Source of the DNA: Caryophanales bacterium UBA6259
GTDB taxonomy: Bacteria; Bacillota; Bacilli; Tepidibacillales; Tepidibacillaceae
Length of the DNA: 27,751 nt
NCBI GenBank assembly: GCA_002441135.1
Contig: DJVJ01000023.1
Coordinates: forward strand, 1-27,751
Direction of reading: 5' to 3'
Part shown: positions 1 through 7,430 of the stretch, in pieces
How positions within the stretch are numbered: position 1 is the first letter of the stretch
Layout of the letters: every line of letters begins with the position of its first letter
Position numbers and translations under genes: made by a program
Notes under the pieces: generated by a model
Databases searched by the model: none
Told to the model about the DNA's origin: nothing
What the model saw: only the letters and a program-made list of their open reading frames with translations

Positions 1-22
1 CCGAGACTTTCTCGACAGCCTG

Positions 23-48
23 AAAAGACACATCAAACTGTGTCTTTT
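23..48. terminator. Bidirectional hairpin terminator after ric
   Basis: A perfect 10-bp inverted repeat, AAAAGACACA and TGTGTCTTTT, encloses a 6-base loop. It lies 20 bases beyond the ric stop codon, so it can end ric on the minus strand. On the plus strand it is followed by a T-rich stretch (TTTTAATATTTAATATTT), so it would also end a rightward gene lying left of the window. Bases 1-22 hold nothing I can assign. Confidence 0.7.
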
Positions 49-68
49 AATATTTAATATTTAGTTTA

Positions 69-773
69 TTATTCACTTAGTAGTCTTGGAAACAAAATAT
101 TGTTTTCAAGATGGATATGATCAAATAAGTCTGTTTCAAGATATTCTAAGCTTTGATAGGTTAGACGGAAGGTTTTACAAGCATCATCAGGAATCAAGTA
201 ATTCTCTGTTATCACACGCATGGTTTTCAGGATAGTTCCTGCTTCCAAATGTTCTTTCTCCAGCTCTTCTATATTATTTTGAATCATTTCTAGTAACTCC
301 TTAGAAGCTTCCTTCTCATACTTTTTGATTAGTGGAAAAAGCTCCTCTTCTTCCTTAATAAGGTGCTGCATAAGATCCATTTGTAAAAGATGAAATTGTC
401 GATGAAGCTGGGCAAGCTCCTTATGACCAGTACCATGTACTCGTAATATTTTGGTTACCAGTGCACTAATCTCGGGTAGTTCCTTTTTTAAATATGAATG
501 ATGGGTTTGTAAAATATGGTCAATTAAAAAGGAGTACCCAATCGTTTGCCAATCCACTTGTTTATTCTCCAACTTCAGCGGCTTTTGGTATGCCTCATTT
601 AATTGTTGTATAACTTGTTCTAGATTAATTCCTTGTTCTTCTGCCGCTTCTTTTAGAGTGCGATTACCACCACAACAAAAATCAATCTGATAATTTTTGA
701 AAACATTACTTGCATCTGGTAATTGGTTTACAATTTCCCCAAGCTTCATTTGACTATTGAATTTTTCTATCAT
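69..773 (-). CDS. ric: Iron-sulfur cluster repair di-iron protein (Ric/ScdA/YtfE family)
   Basis: Ric proteins are cytoplasmic di-iron proteins that help restore Fe-S clusters damaged by nitric oxide or oxidants. The 234-residue product has the full two-domain layout. An N-terminal ScdA_N domain (about 1-60) carries the signature DFCCGG at 31-36. A hemerythrin-like four-helix domain (about 80-234) has candidate iron ligands H86, H91/H92, H128, H137, E141, H175, H219/H221 and E223, set in HLIKEEEELFP and HIHLENNILFP. The ATG has a strong RBS (AAGAGGAGGC at 781-790). It diverges from a second hemerythrin gene, and the shared control region carries a Fnr-type palindrome. Family assignment is firm; regulation is inferred. 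Confidence 0.95.
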   Translation of the reverse strand: MIEKFNSQMKLGEIVNQLPDASNVFKNYQIDFCCGGNRTLKEAAEEQGINLEQVIQQLNEAYQKPLKLENKQVDWQTIGYSFLIDHILQTHHSYLKKELPEISALVTKILRVHGTGHKELAQLHRQFHLLQMDLMQHLIKEEEELFPLIKKYEKEASKELLEMIQNNIEELEKEHLEAGTILKTMRVITENYLIPDDACKTFRLTYQSLEYLETDLFDHIHLENNILFPRLLSE

Positions 774-803
774 TAGTTTCGCCTCCTCTTTTTCCTTATT
801 TAC

Positions 804-809
804 ATCATA
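804..809 (-). promoter_or_regulatory. Putative -10 element of the ric promoter
   Basis: On the minus strand this reads TATGAT (5 of 6 to TATAAT). No good -35 hexamer lies 17 bases upstream, which fits an activator-dependent promoter. The expected start site near 797 puts the Fnr-type palindrome (centre 838.5) at about -41.5, the class II position. Inferred from sequence spacing only. Confidence 0.5.
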
Positions 810-830
810 CTAATATTGATAATGGAAGGA

Positions 831-846
831 GGTGATTTAAATCACA
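831..846. promoter_or_regulatory. Fnr/Crp-type operator shared by ric and the hemerythrin gene
   Basis: GGTGATTTAAATCACA matches the Gram-positive Fnr consensus TGTGA-N6-TCACA at 9 of 10 fixed positions, and its inner 14 bases are a perfect palindrome. It lies between the divergent -10 elements at 804-809 (minus) and 869-874 (plus). The distances from its centre to the far end of each -10 are 34.5 and 35.5 bases, the class II geometry on both sides. Fnr senses oxygen through an Fe-S cluster, which suits genes for di-iron and Fe-S repair proteins. The factor itself is not encoded here. Confidence 0.65.
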
Positions 847-868
847 TTTTTGACTACAATGTGTAGGT

Positions 869-874
869 TATAAT
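869..874 (+). promoter_or_regulatory. Putative -10 element of the hemerythrin gene promoter
   Basis: A perfect TATAAT. The nearest -35-like hexamer, TTGACT at 850-855, is only 13 bases upstream and too close to pair with it. An activator at 831-846 would supply the missing -35 contact. The predicted start is near 880. Confidence 0.55.
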
Positions 875-905
875 TTAAAAAAACCTATTATTAGAGGAGA
901 ATAAC

Positions 906-1421
906 ATGGCCCCAAAAAATCATACGGATCATTTCTATGAAATCCTAAAAAATGTTGCCCCAGAGCTACATCCATTTATTAACGATCACTATTCTACTTG
1001 GAATTTAATGTTTAGCGTTAGAGAAACTTTTTCTATTGAACTATATCAAGTTGCATTGGAGCAGATTGAACAAGAGCTCAATGTTCATTTTGTGCAAGAA
1101 GAACAATTATTATTGCCAATTCTAGAAAGCTATCTAATTAGTAATCAAGTTGGCCCTAGTGCCAAGCTAATTGACGAACATCGATCTATCAATAAAAAAT
1201 TTGTTGAGGTAAAGCAGCTCTTCGAGAACTTTCAAAAAGTTCAAGATAATAATGAAAATAAAATAGCGCTTACCAAACAGATGAATCTGCTTGCTTATCT
1301 AGTGATGAAGCATATTGAAAAAGAAGATCACTATCTTTATCCAATGCTTAGTCTGATTTTTACTAAAGAAGAAAAAGAAAAGATTTCTCTGTTGTTGCAA
1401 ATAAACAGAAGCCCTATTTAG
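906..1421 (+). CDS. Hemerythrin-domain protein
   Basis: A 171-residue cytoplasmic protein with a single hemerythrin-like four-helix bundle. Visible iron-ligand motifs are HFVQEE (H61, E65), DEHRSI (H92) and KHIEKEDH (H136, E140); the first ligand histidine is less clear (H22 or H28). There is no signal peptide or membrane segment. Such proteins bind a di-iron centre and have been linked to oxygen or NO sensing or binding; the exact role here is not known. The ATG is preceded by AGAGGAGA at 893-900. It diverges from ric and appears to share its Fnr-type operator, so joint control in low oxygen is likely. It may be a partner or helper of Ric. The fold is clear; the function is inferred. Confidence 0.85.
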   Translation: MAPKNHTDHFYEILKNVAPELHPFINDHYSTWNLMFSVRETFSIELYQVALEQIEQELNVHFVQEEQLLLPILESYLISNQVGPSAKLIDEHRSINKKFVEVKQLFENFQKVQDNNENKIALTKQMNLLAYLVMKHIEKEDHYLYPMLSLIFTKEEKEKISLLLQINRSPI

Positions 1422-1439
1422 AAATAATAATAGGGCTTC
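1408..1439. terminator. Convergent hairpin at the ends of the hemerythrin gene and gerAC
   Basis: A perfect 11-bp inverted repeat (GAAGCCCTATT / AATAGGGCTTC, 10-base loop) whose left arm covers the last codons of the hemerythrin gene up to its TAG stop. It lies just 3' of gerAC on the other strand. T-tracts are weak on both sides, slightly better on the minus strand (TGTTTATTTG), so termination may be partial. Confidence 0.6.
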
Positions 1440-1446
1440 ATCCTAA

Positions 1447-2604
1447 TTAGTCCATTACTCCTGCACCCATTATCTTTGTATGAAAGTGAACATTAATTTT
1501 GGCATTTTTATATAGTGGGTACCACTTTTCTGAAGTCAGTTTCTTATCTCTAATTGAGTGATTATAAAGACATCCAAGACCAATAGGGTCTGTTTGAAGA
1601 AGTTGTAATTTTCGAATTAATGTATTGGATTCTTTTTCAAAGGCTTCATTAATTAATTTAGTTAATATTTTCATTGTTTCTGGTTTATTTAAGTCAATCT
1701 CCTCTGATATTTCCTGTATATTAAGGGTTAATTTAATGTTTATATCAAATTCTGGCTTCTCCTTATTTACAAGCTCTATTTTACTTGTACTACGAATATT
1801 ATCGATATTGATATTAATCTTTTTGGGTATTTCAATTCCTTTTACAGACTTTTTTAGCTCCTTACTAGGTAACACCAATTCTAGCTCACCCGCATCAAAA
1901 CGATCTCTTAATATTTTTAAATAAAATCCTTCTCTTGGTTTCATCGTTCCAATCATTTTATCCATCTGAAATATTGCCAGTCCTTCAATATTCACTTTAT
2001 CCTTTTCTCTTATTAAATACGGTAAGACAAAATCTTGTCCATCTGTATGGTAATCATTAATTACTTCATGCAAGGTTGAAGAAACTATTTGTTCCCCATT
2101 AATATTTTGCTCCAGTGTTTCATTGATATAAAGTCCGATATTTTCTATATCCTTATAAGGATAGCTTAAAATGTCATTTGCTGTCCCTTTGGCGACAGCC
2201 AAAAAAAGCATTGTTCCAATTTTAGGATCACGACTAATGGAATCCATAAACCGTATTAATCCTTTTTTAGCCGTTTCTTCTCCATATAAAGCAATTCGTA
2301 TTTGCCCAGATACTAATTTTTTACTTGTTTTTAAATTCATTGCTTGACGGAATCCCTTTACAGTATCTGCCTTTGCAACAAGTACCTGAGACGGGCTCTT
2401 ACCAAGATATTTAAAATGATGTAAGACTGATGTTCCTAAAACTTTACCATCATTTTGCAAATCAAAACCTATAGCAGTTTGTAATCCAAGATCCTCTAGA
2501 TTTGTTCTTTCCGCGCAGCCAGTTAACAAAAACATGATAAAACTGGTAAAAATAAATATTATTATTTTAATTTGAACTTTTGTTTGAAGGAGCTTTCGTC
2601 TCAT
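1447..2604 (-). CDS. Ger(x)C family spore germination lipoprotein (GerAC-like)
   Basis: Subunit C of a GerA-type germinant receptor, a lipoprotein on the outer face of the spore inner membrane. The N-terminus has a basic stretch (MRRKLL), a long hydrophobic segment and the lipobox LLTGC, with the lipidated cysteine about 30 residues in. The mature start (CAERTNLEDLGLQTAIGFD) and overall length fit the Ger(x)C family. I chose the ATG at 2604, 11 bases from the RBS AGAGAGG (2616-2622). A TTG at 2613 would add three residues but is only 2 bases from that RBS. The gene overlaps the 3' end of gerAB by 38 bases, which implies translational coupling. It is the last gene of the receptor operon. Confidence 0.9.
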   Translation of the reverse strand: MRRKLLQTKVQIKIIIFIFTSFIMFLLTGCAERTNLEDLGLQTAIGFDLQNDGKVLGTSVLHHFKYLGKSPSQVLVAKADTVKGFRQAMNLKTSKKLVSGQIRIALYGEETAKKGLIRFMDSISRDPKIGTMLFLAVAKGTANDILSYPYKDIENIGLYINETLEQNINGEQIVSSTLHEVINDYHTDGQDFVLPYLIREKDKVNIEGLAIFQMDKMIGTMKPREGFYLKILRDRFDAGELELVLPSKELKKSVKGIEIPKKININIDNIRSTSKIELVNKEKPEFDINIKLTLNIQEISEEIDLNKPETMKILTKLINEAFEKESNTLIRKLQLLQTDPIGLGCLYNHSIRDKKLTSEKWYPLYKNAKINVHFHTKIMGAGVMD

Positions 2605-3715
2605 TGGAAGCAAGACCTCTCTTTTGTCTCATCTTCTGAACGACTAATACTAAGACGTATAGAATAAATGGGTAGATAAATACTAAATAAAATCCTTTAT
2701 TGCTAAACCAATCAAAAAACATATTGACTTGATCCCTTGTTTTTAGCAACATCTGAGCAATAAAAATAATAATCACAATTCCATGTAAGCTATATTTTTG
2801 TTTAAAACCAAACACTCTTTTCATTCCTCTTGTTGCTGCCCATAAAGGTAATATGGCATTTGGAAGAATGACGAGCATCCATAATGAAATAGCAATTATT
2901 TCAAACCTTTCCATAAATGGAAGCTGTATTATTTTAAACATCGATAAGGTGGCCCAAATAGTTTTTAATAATTGCCCTTCACTAAAATAAACGAGTGAAA
3001 CAACCATAATAATTAAATTGAGTAAATTAGTAGCCAATAAACCAAGATGGGTAAATAATGATGTTTTTTCTTTCTCTTTTACATATGGGTAAATATAATA
3101 AAGAATTTCAAAGCCCGCAAGGGTAAATGACATTTTATAGGCACCCTTTAAAATATCCAAGGTAGATGTATCAAATATTGGCAAAAGTGATTTCCATTCT
3201 GCATATTGAATTGGAAAATACAATAAAAAAATCATCCATAATGTAAATAAAACACTTAAAACACTAACTCCAACTACAACTCTAATTCCACCTAGAACTG
3301 CATAAATCGCTAAAAGACCTCCAAATATTGCCATCGACCAAACTGGGAGTTCTGGAAATAGCCAGACCTGTACAATCTCAATATATGCTCTAAAGACCAC
3401 AGTAGTTGATAGCACAAGATAAGCAATAAAAACCGTATTAATTATACTTCCTAACCATTTCCCAAAAATATCTTGATGAATACCATACAAATCAGCTGAA
3501 CCATAACGATTTAAGGTAGCGATCATTACCATTACAACAAGATGAGCAGCTATTCCCGCAACGATGACAGAGATCCATGCATCATGACCAGATTCCATCA
3601 CAATAATTCGTTGAAAACCTGGTAATCCTACTCCTACCTGAATAGAAAAGATAATAAAAATTAGATGAAAAGCATTAAATAGTAAATATGGTTTTGGTCT
3701 TATATTAATATCCAT
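2567..3715 (-). CDS. GerAB-type spore germination permease
   Basis: Subunit B of the germinant receptor, an integral inner-membrane protein of the APC superfamily (GerAB/Spore_permease). The 382-residue product shows about ten hydrophobic helices, beginning with LLFNAFHLIFIIFSIQVGVG and ending near FYLVFIYPFILYVLVLVV before a basic tail. In the known family this subunit holds the small-molecule germinant site. The ATG at 3715 lies 8 bases after the gerAA stop codon, and its RBS (TAGGTGAG) overlaps that stop, so translation is coupled. Which germinant it senses cannot be read from the sequence. Confidence 0.92.
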   Translation of the reverse strand: MDINIRPKPYLLFNAFHLIFIIFSIQVGVGLPGFQRIIVMESGHDAWISVIVAGIAAHLVVMVMIATLNRYGSADLYGIHQDIFGKWLGSIINTVFIAYLVLSTTVVFRAYIEIVQVWLFPELPVWSMAIFGGLLAIYAVLGGIRVVVGVSVLSVLFTLWMIFLLYFPIQYAEWKSLLPIFDTSTLDILKGAYKMSFTLAGFEILYYIYPYVKEKEKTSLFTHLGLLATNLLNLIIMVVSLVYFSEGQLLKTIWATLSMFKIIQLPFMERFEIIAISLWMLVILPNAILPLWAATRGMKRVFGFKQKYSLHGIVIIIFIAQMLLKTRDQVNMFFDWFSNKGFYLVFIYPFILYVLVLVVQKMRQKRGLASNETKAPSNKSSN

Positions 3716-3723
3716 CTACTCAC

Positions 3724-5262
3724 CTATTCATCAATATCTTTCTTTTTATTGGCTCTATGTTGATTAAATCGCCCTTCATCCTTTGTATCGTTATAATCAG
3801 GACGTTTTGCTAATTTAGGAAATGGCATTCGAATAAAGGTATCTTTAAATTCCTTTATCCGAAAAGGGAATAAAGGATAAAAATAAGGTCTTCCTAAGCT
3901 AGATAGACGAAGCAGATGAACACTTAAAAAGACAATTGAAAAACCCACTCCAAATCCACCATAAAGTCCAGCAAGAATAATAATTGGAAAACGGATAATA
4001 CGAATCGCATTACCCATCATATAATTAGGTGCAGTAAAGGATCCTAAAGCACTTATCGCAACAATTATAATTAAAATATTACTTGTAAAGCCTGCTTGTA
4101 CAGCTGCTTGTCCGATAACAATACCACCAACGATACCCATTGTTTGACCTACCTTGGTTGGAAGTCTTGCTCCTGCCTCTCTTAATAGTTCAATTGTAAA
4201 TTCCAAAAAAAGGGCTTCTAATATCGGTGGAAAAGGAACTTTAGATCTAGTCTGTCCTAATTGCACTAATAAATCAGAAGGAATTATCTCATAATGAAAA
4301 GTTACTGCTAGCACATATAGAGGTGTAAAAAAAATAGACATAATTGTAGCTAAAAAGCGAACCAGTCGGATAAATGTTCCCATCGTCCAACGAACATAAT
4401 AATCTTCTGTGGTTTGAAAGAAGCTTAAAAATGTAGTTGGACCCATTATTGCATAAGAGCTTCCATCAATCACTACACCAACTTTACCTTGAGATAATTC
4501 GTGACCAAGACGGTCAGGCCGCTCTGTAAGCATTAATTGAGGAAAAATAGTCATAGAATTATCCTCTATTAGCTGGACTAAGTTAGCAGCATCAAAGACA
4601 CTATCAAATTCAAGATCTTGGATACGTTGTCTCATGGTATTGACGTTTTCTTCGTTAGAGATACCTTCAATATAAAATAAGGCAACTTTTGTACGTGATA
4701 CTTTACCGACTAATAAATCCTCAATACATAGCTTTGGATTGTGAAGGTTCTCTCTGATTAACGCTTTATTCGTTGATAATGCCTCAGAAAAAGCAATTTG
4801 CGGTCCATAAACATTCGTTTCATTCTCAGGTCGACTTAAGGCTCGTTCCCTTAATTTACCTACCTCAACTAATATCCCTGAATTTTTTTTAGACAAATAT
4901 ACTAGGGCCCAACCTGTAGTTATTGATTGAATAACTTCCTCAAAATCATTGGTTGACTTAATTCCCCCAACATTTATACTTTCCATTAAAACCTCATTAC
5001 TTAAATGTTTGGAATCTAAATTTTGAATAGGACTAATCACATTTTGGTTTATTTTATCAGCATCTGTAATTTCTTGAATATATACTAGTACAATTTGATG
5101 GTCTTTTAAATGTCTATACATGAGATCATTACTATGTTGAAAATGCTTCTTAAGCATTTCAATCATTTCTACAGTAGTTTGGCGATGAATTGGAAGCTCA
5201 TTCTTTTTTTTATCTTCTTTAAGATTATCTCCTTGACTTTTTTTTCTTTTCCAGAAAAACAT
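3724..5262 (-). CDS. GerAA-type spore germination protein
   Basis: Subunit A of the germinant receptor. A soluble N-terminal domain of about 290 residues is followed by four or more membrane helices. The family signature is clear in RLPTKVGQTMGIVGGIVIGQ, with EFTIELLREAGA just before it. I chose the ATG at 5262 (512 residues) because GGAGG at 5272-5276 lies nine bases upstream. A TTG at 5286 is in frame, but that longer form would place the RBS inside the gene. It is the first gene of a three-gene receptor operon (A, B, C). A possible forespore (sigma-G) promoter is at 5339-5368. Receptors of this family with paralogous neighbours are common; only one set is present here. Confidence 0.93.
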   Translation of the reverse strand: MFFWKRKKSQGDNLKEDKKKNELPIHRQTTVEMIEMLKKHFQHSNDLMYRHLKDHQIVLVYIQEITDADKINQNVISPIQNLDSKHLSNEVLMESINVGGIKSTNDFEEVIQSITTGWALVYLSKKNSGILVEVGKLRERALSRPENETNVYGPQIAFSEALSTNKALIRENLHNPKLCIEDLLVGKVSRTKVALFYIEGISNEENVNTMRQRIQDLEFDSVFDAANLVQLIEDNSMTIFPQLMLTERPDRLGHELSQGKVGVVIDGSSYAIMGPTTFLSFFQTTEDYYVRWTMGTFIRLVRFLATIMSIFFTPLYVLAVTFHYEIIPSDLLVQLGQTRSKVPFPPILEALFLEFTIELLREAGARLPTKVGQTMGIVGGIVIGQAAVQAGFTSNILIIIVAISALGSFTAPNYMMGNAIRIIRFPIIILAGLYGGFGVGFSIVFLSVHLLRLSSLGRPYFYPLFPFRIKEFKDTFIRMPFPKLAKRPDYNDTKDEGRFNQHRANKKKDIDE

Positions 5263-5338
5263 AGTTAATGTCCTCCAAAATTCCAATATATCCTAAACTT
5301 CTATAAATTACACTTTTTCACTAAATTTCTCTTCTTTT

Positions 5339-5368
5339 TAATATACCCAAACCTGAATAACTTATTAA
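5339..5368 (-). promoter_or_regulatory. Possible sigma-G promoter of the ger operon
   Basis: On the minus strand TTAATA (5363-5368) and TATATTA (5339-5345) are separated by 17 bases. They match 5 of 6 and 6 of 7 positions of the sigma-G elements TGMATA and CATNNTA, and sigma-G is the usual factor for ger receptor operons. The spacing is slightly long and the region is very AT-rich, so this is only a candidate. Confidence 0.3.
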
Positions 5369-5380
5369 TCGAATAGAATT

Positions 5381-5431
5381 ATATAAATAAAAAAGCAAGA
5401 TGAGATAGAAAAATCTATCTACATCTTGCTT
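5381..5431 (-). terminator. Rho-independent terminator of lipM-lipA
   Basis: The arms AAGCAAGATG-AGATAGA and TCTATCTA-CATCTTGCTT (5393-5431) form a 17-bp stem with one bulged base. On the minus strand the stem is followed by a T-rich tail (TTTTTTATTTATAT). It begins 6 bases past the lipA stop and insulates the ger operon. Confidence 0.9.
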
Positions 5432-5437
5432 GATATT

Positions 5438-6346
5438 TTACAAAACCTGATGATTCTTTTGTGCCGAACGAACCTGCTCATCGGCATGGTACGAAGATCG
5501 TACTAATGGACCTGATTCACAATGACTAAAACCTTTTGCTAACGCGATTTCTTTAAGCTCCGCAAATTCATCTGGATGATAATATTTTTCTACTGGAAGA
5601 TAATCCTTAGAGGGTTTTAAATATTGGCCAATAGTTAAGATATCTACATTATTAGCTCTTAAATCATCCATTGCCTCCATTATTTCTTCTTTTGTTTCCC
5701 CAAGTCCCACCATAATACTGGATTTCGTTGGAATCTCTGGTTGTAGCTCCTTTGCTCGGCGAAGAAACTCTAAGGAACGCTCATAGGTTGCTTTTGCTCT
5801 CACTTTATTGGATAAGCGCTTGACAGTTTCAATATTGTGATTCAGGATATCTGGTCGTGCATCCATGAGCACTTTTAAGCTCTCAAAATCCCCACCTAAA
5901 TCAGAGGGTAATACCTCTACCGAAGTGATTGGATTGATTTTCCGAATTTCTTTAATTGTTTCTGCAAAGATGGCTGCTCCTCCATCCTGTAAATCATCTC
6001 TAGCAACGGAAGTAACGACCACATGCTGTAACCCCATCTCTTTTACAGATTGAGCTACCCGTACTGGCTCCTCCCAATCTAATTCTGTTGGAAGCCCTGT
6101 TTTAACAGCACAAAAACGACAGGCTCTTGTACAAATATCGCCTAAAATCATAAAGGTTGCTGTCTTTCTTACTGCCCAACACTCATGAAGATTAGGACAA
6201 CGTGCTTCCTCACAAACAGTATGTAATTTTTTCTCACGCACCATCTTTTTTAAACCACGGTAATTTTCATTGGTATTTAGTTTAATCTTTAACCAAGGAT
6301 GGCTTTCCCTATTAGACTTTGTTACTTTTGTATTCGAATCTTTCAT
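5438..6346 (-). CDS. lipA: Lipoyl synthase
   Basis: Radical-SAM enzyme that inserts two sulfur atoms into protein-bound octanoyl groups to make the lipoyl cofactor. The 302-residue product has the auxiliary cluster motif CX4CX5C (C45, C50, C56), the radical-SAM motif CX3CX2C (C72, C76, C79) and the RSSY motif at 283-286, whose serine ligates the auxiliary cluster. Length is normal for the family. The ATG is preceded by AAGGAGAGG. It follows lipM by 34 bases and ends at a strong terminator, so the two form an operon covering octanoyl transfer and sulfur insertion. GcvH and the amidotransferase LipL, which complete the Bacillus pathway, are not in the window. Confidence 0.97.
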   Translation of the reverse strand: MKDSNTKVTKSNRESHPWLKIKLNTNENYRGLKKMVREKKLHTVCEEARCPNLHECWAVRKTATFMILGDICTRACRFCAVKTGLPTELDWEEPVRVAQSVKEMGLQHVVVTSVARDDLQDGGAAIFAETIKEIRKINPITSVEVLPSDLGGDFESLKVLMDARPDILNHNIETVKRLSNKVRAKATYERSLEFLRRAKELQPEIPTKSSIMVGLGETKEEIMEAMDDLRANNVDILTIGQYLKPSKDYLPVEKYYHPDEFAELKEIALAKGFSHCESGPLVRSSYHADEQVRSAQKNHQVL

Positions 6347-6380
6347 TTAAGGACCTCTCCTTTAAACAATGTACTATATT

Positions 6381-7214
6381 TTATCGCATGTATGTCCAAG
6401 AATCATGGTTATATTTATTAATGGCCAATTCCTGTACATATATTAATTGTTCTTCTGTTAGCTGATATGGCTTTAATTCAATGTTAAGCCCTTTTTCAAA
6501 GCCTATTTTGAAGGCTTCTATTACCTCTTGGAGCTCAATCTTTCGGTCTGCAATCTGATTAATAGCTACCGCTTTATTTTTAAAATTCCTTTGTAATCGT
6601 TCCTTGACTCGCTCATTTGGATATTGAAAAACATCAAATAGCTTCTCCTCATCCAACTCTAATAAAATGGAGCCATGCTGGAGAATAACTCCCTTTTGTC
6701 TTGTTTGCGCACTTCCCGCAACCTTTCTATCCTCCACAACTAGCTCATACCAGGAAGGTGCATCAAAACAAATTGCTGATCGTGGATTTTTAAGCTGTTC
6801 TTTATCCTCTTTGGATTCTGGAACAGAAAAATAAGCATTTAATCCAAGCTCCTGGAAGCCTACTAATAATCCCTGACTAATAAAACGATATGCCTCTGTC
6901 ACTGTTTTAGGGATATTTGGGTAATTTTCGCTGATTACCAGATTATAGGTAAGTTCCTGATCATGAAGAACTGCTCTTCCACCGGTGATTCTTCGAACAA
7001 GACCAAGTCCATGTTCTTTTACTTTTTCCTCATTAATTTCTTGATGAATTTTTTGAAAATAACCAAGAGATAAAGTCGCTGGATTCCAGCCATAAAAACG
7101 AAGGGTTGGTGGAATCTTTCCTTCGCTATGCCAATCTAATAATGCTTCATCCAAAGCCATGTTAAATGCAGGTGAATGATAATCAAAATCAATAAAATAC
7201 CACTGCTCTTTCAT
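6381..7214 (-). CDS. lipM: Octanoyltransferase LipM
   Basis: Cytoplasmic enzyme that moves octanoate from acyl carrier protein to the glycine cleavage protein GcvH, the first step of lipoate synthesis in Bacillus. The 277-residue product is of the LplA/LipM (BPL/LPL) fold. N-terminal motifs are PAFNMALDEALL and RFYGWNPATLSLGYF, followed by RRITGGRAVLHD at 74-85. The catalytic cysteine is C149 in CFDAPSWYE and a conserved lysine is K164 in RKVAGSAQ. I recall the Bacillus subtilis LipM sequence as almost the same over these blocks, which argues against a salvage ligase (LplJ). The ATG follows GGAGAA. It is the first gene of lipM-lipA and diverges from the ABC-F gene. Confidence 0.9.
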   Translation of the reverse strand: MKEQWYFIDFDYHSPAFNMALDEALLDWHSEGKIPPTLRFYGWNPATLSLGYFQKIHQEINEEKVKEHGLGLVRRITGGRAVLHDQELTYNLVISENYPNIPKTVTEAYRFISQGLLVGFQELGLNAYFSVPESKEDKEQLKNPRSAICFDAPSWYELVVEDRKVAGSAQTRQKGVILQHGSILLELDEEKLFDVFQYPNERVKERLQRNFKNKAVAINQIADRKIELQEVIEAFKIGFEKGLNIELKPYQLTEEQLIYVQELAINKYNHDSWTYMR

Positions 7215-7309
7215 ATTAAGCTCATTCTCCTAGTATGATGATAAATATTATTTACAATTATTCTAACATAATAAAACCTTCTAATAATACTAGCTTAAAA
7301 ATTTTCTAG

Positions 7310-7338
7310 TTATCAAAGACTATGATTTCGTTTATAAT
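7310..7338 (+). promoter_or_regulatory. Sigma-A type promoter of the ABC-F gene
   Basis: TTATCA (7310-7315, 4 of 6) and TATAAT (7333-7338, perfect) are separated by 17 bases. This gives a leader of about 85 bases before the ATG at 7431. I see no strong hairpin or convincing leader peptide in that leader. Confidence 0.6.
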
Positions 7339-7430
7339 CAAAGATGTGTGCTGAAAATTATAATGCGATAAATTTTAAATAGAAACGCAAATATAAGCTT
7401 AAATATAACGATAATAGAAGGGTGTTAATA

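Noticed and set aside
850..874. TTGACT plus TATAAT as a normal sigma-A promoter for the hemerythrin gene
   Set aside because: The spacer is only 13 bases; activator-dependent use of the -10 fits better.
7344..7382. A 12-codon ORF in the leader of the ABC-F gene, as in antibiotic-induced attenuators
   Set aside because: It starts at about the predicted transcript start, has no ribosome binding site, and no alternative hairpins are visible.
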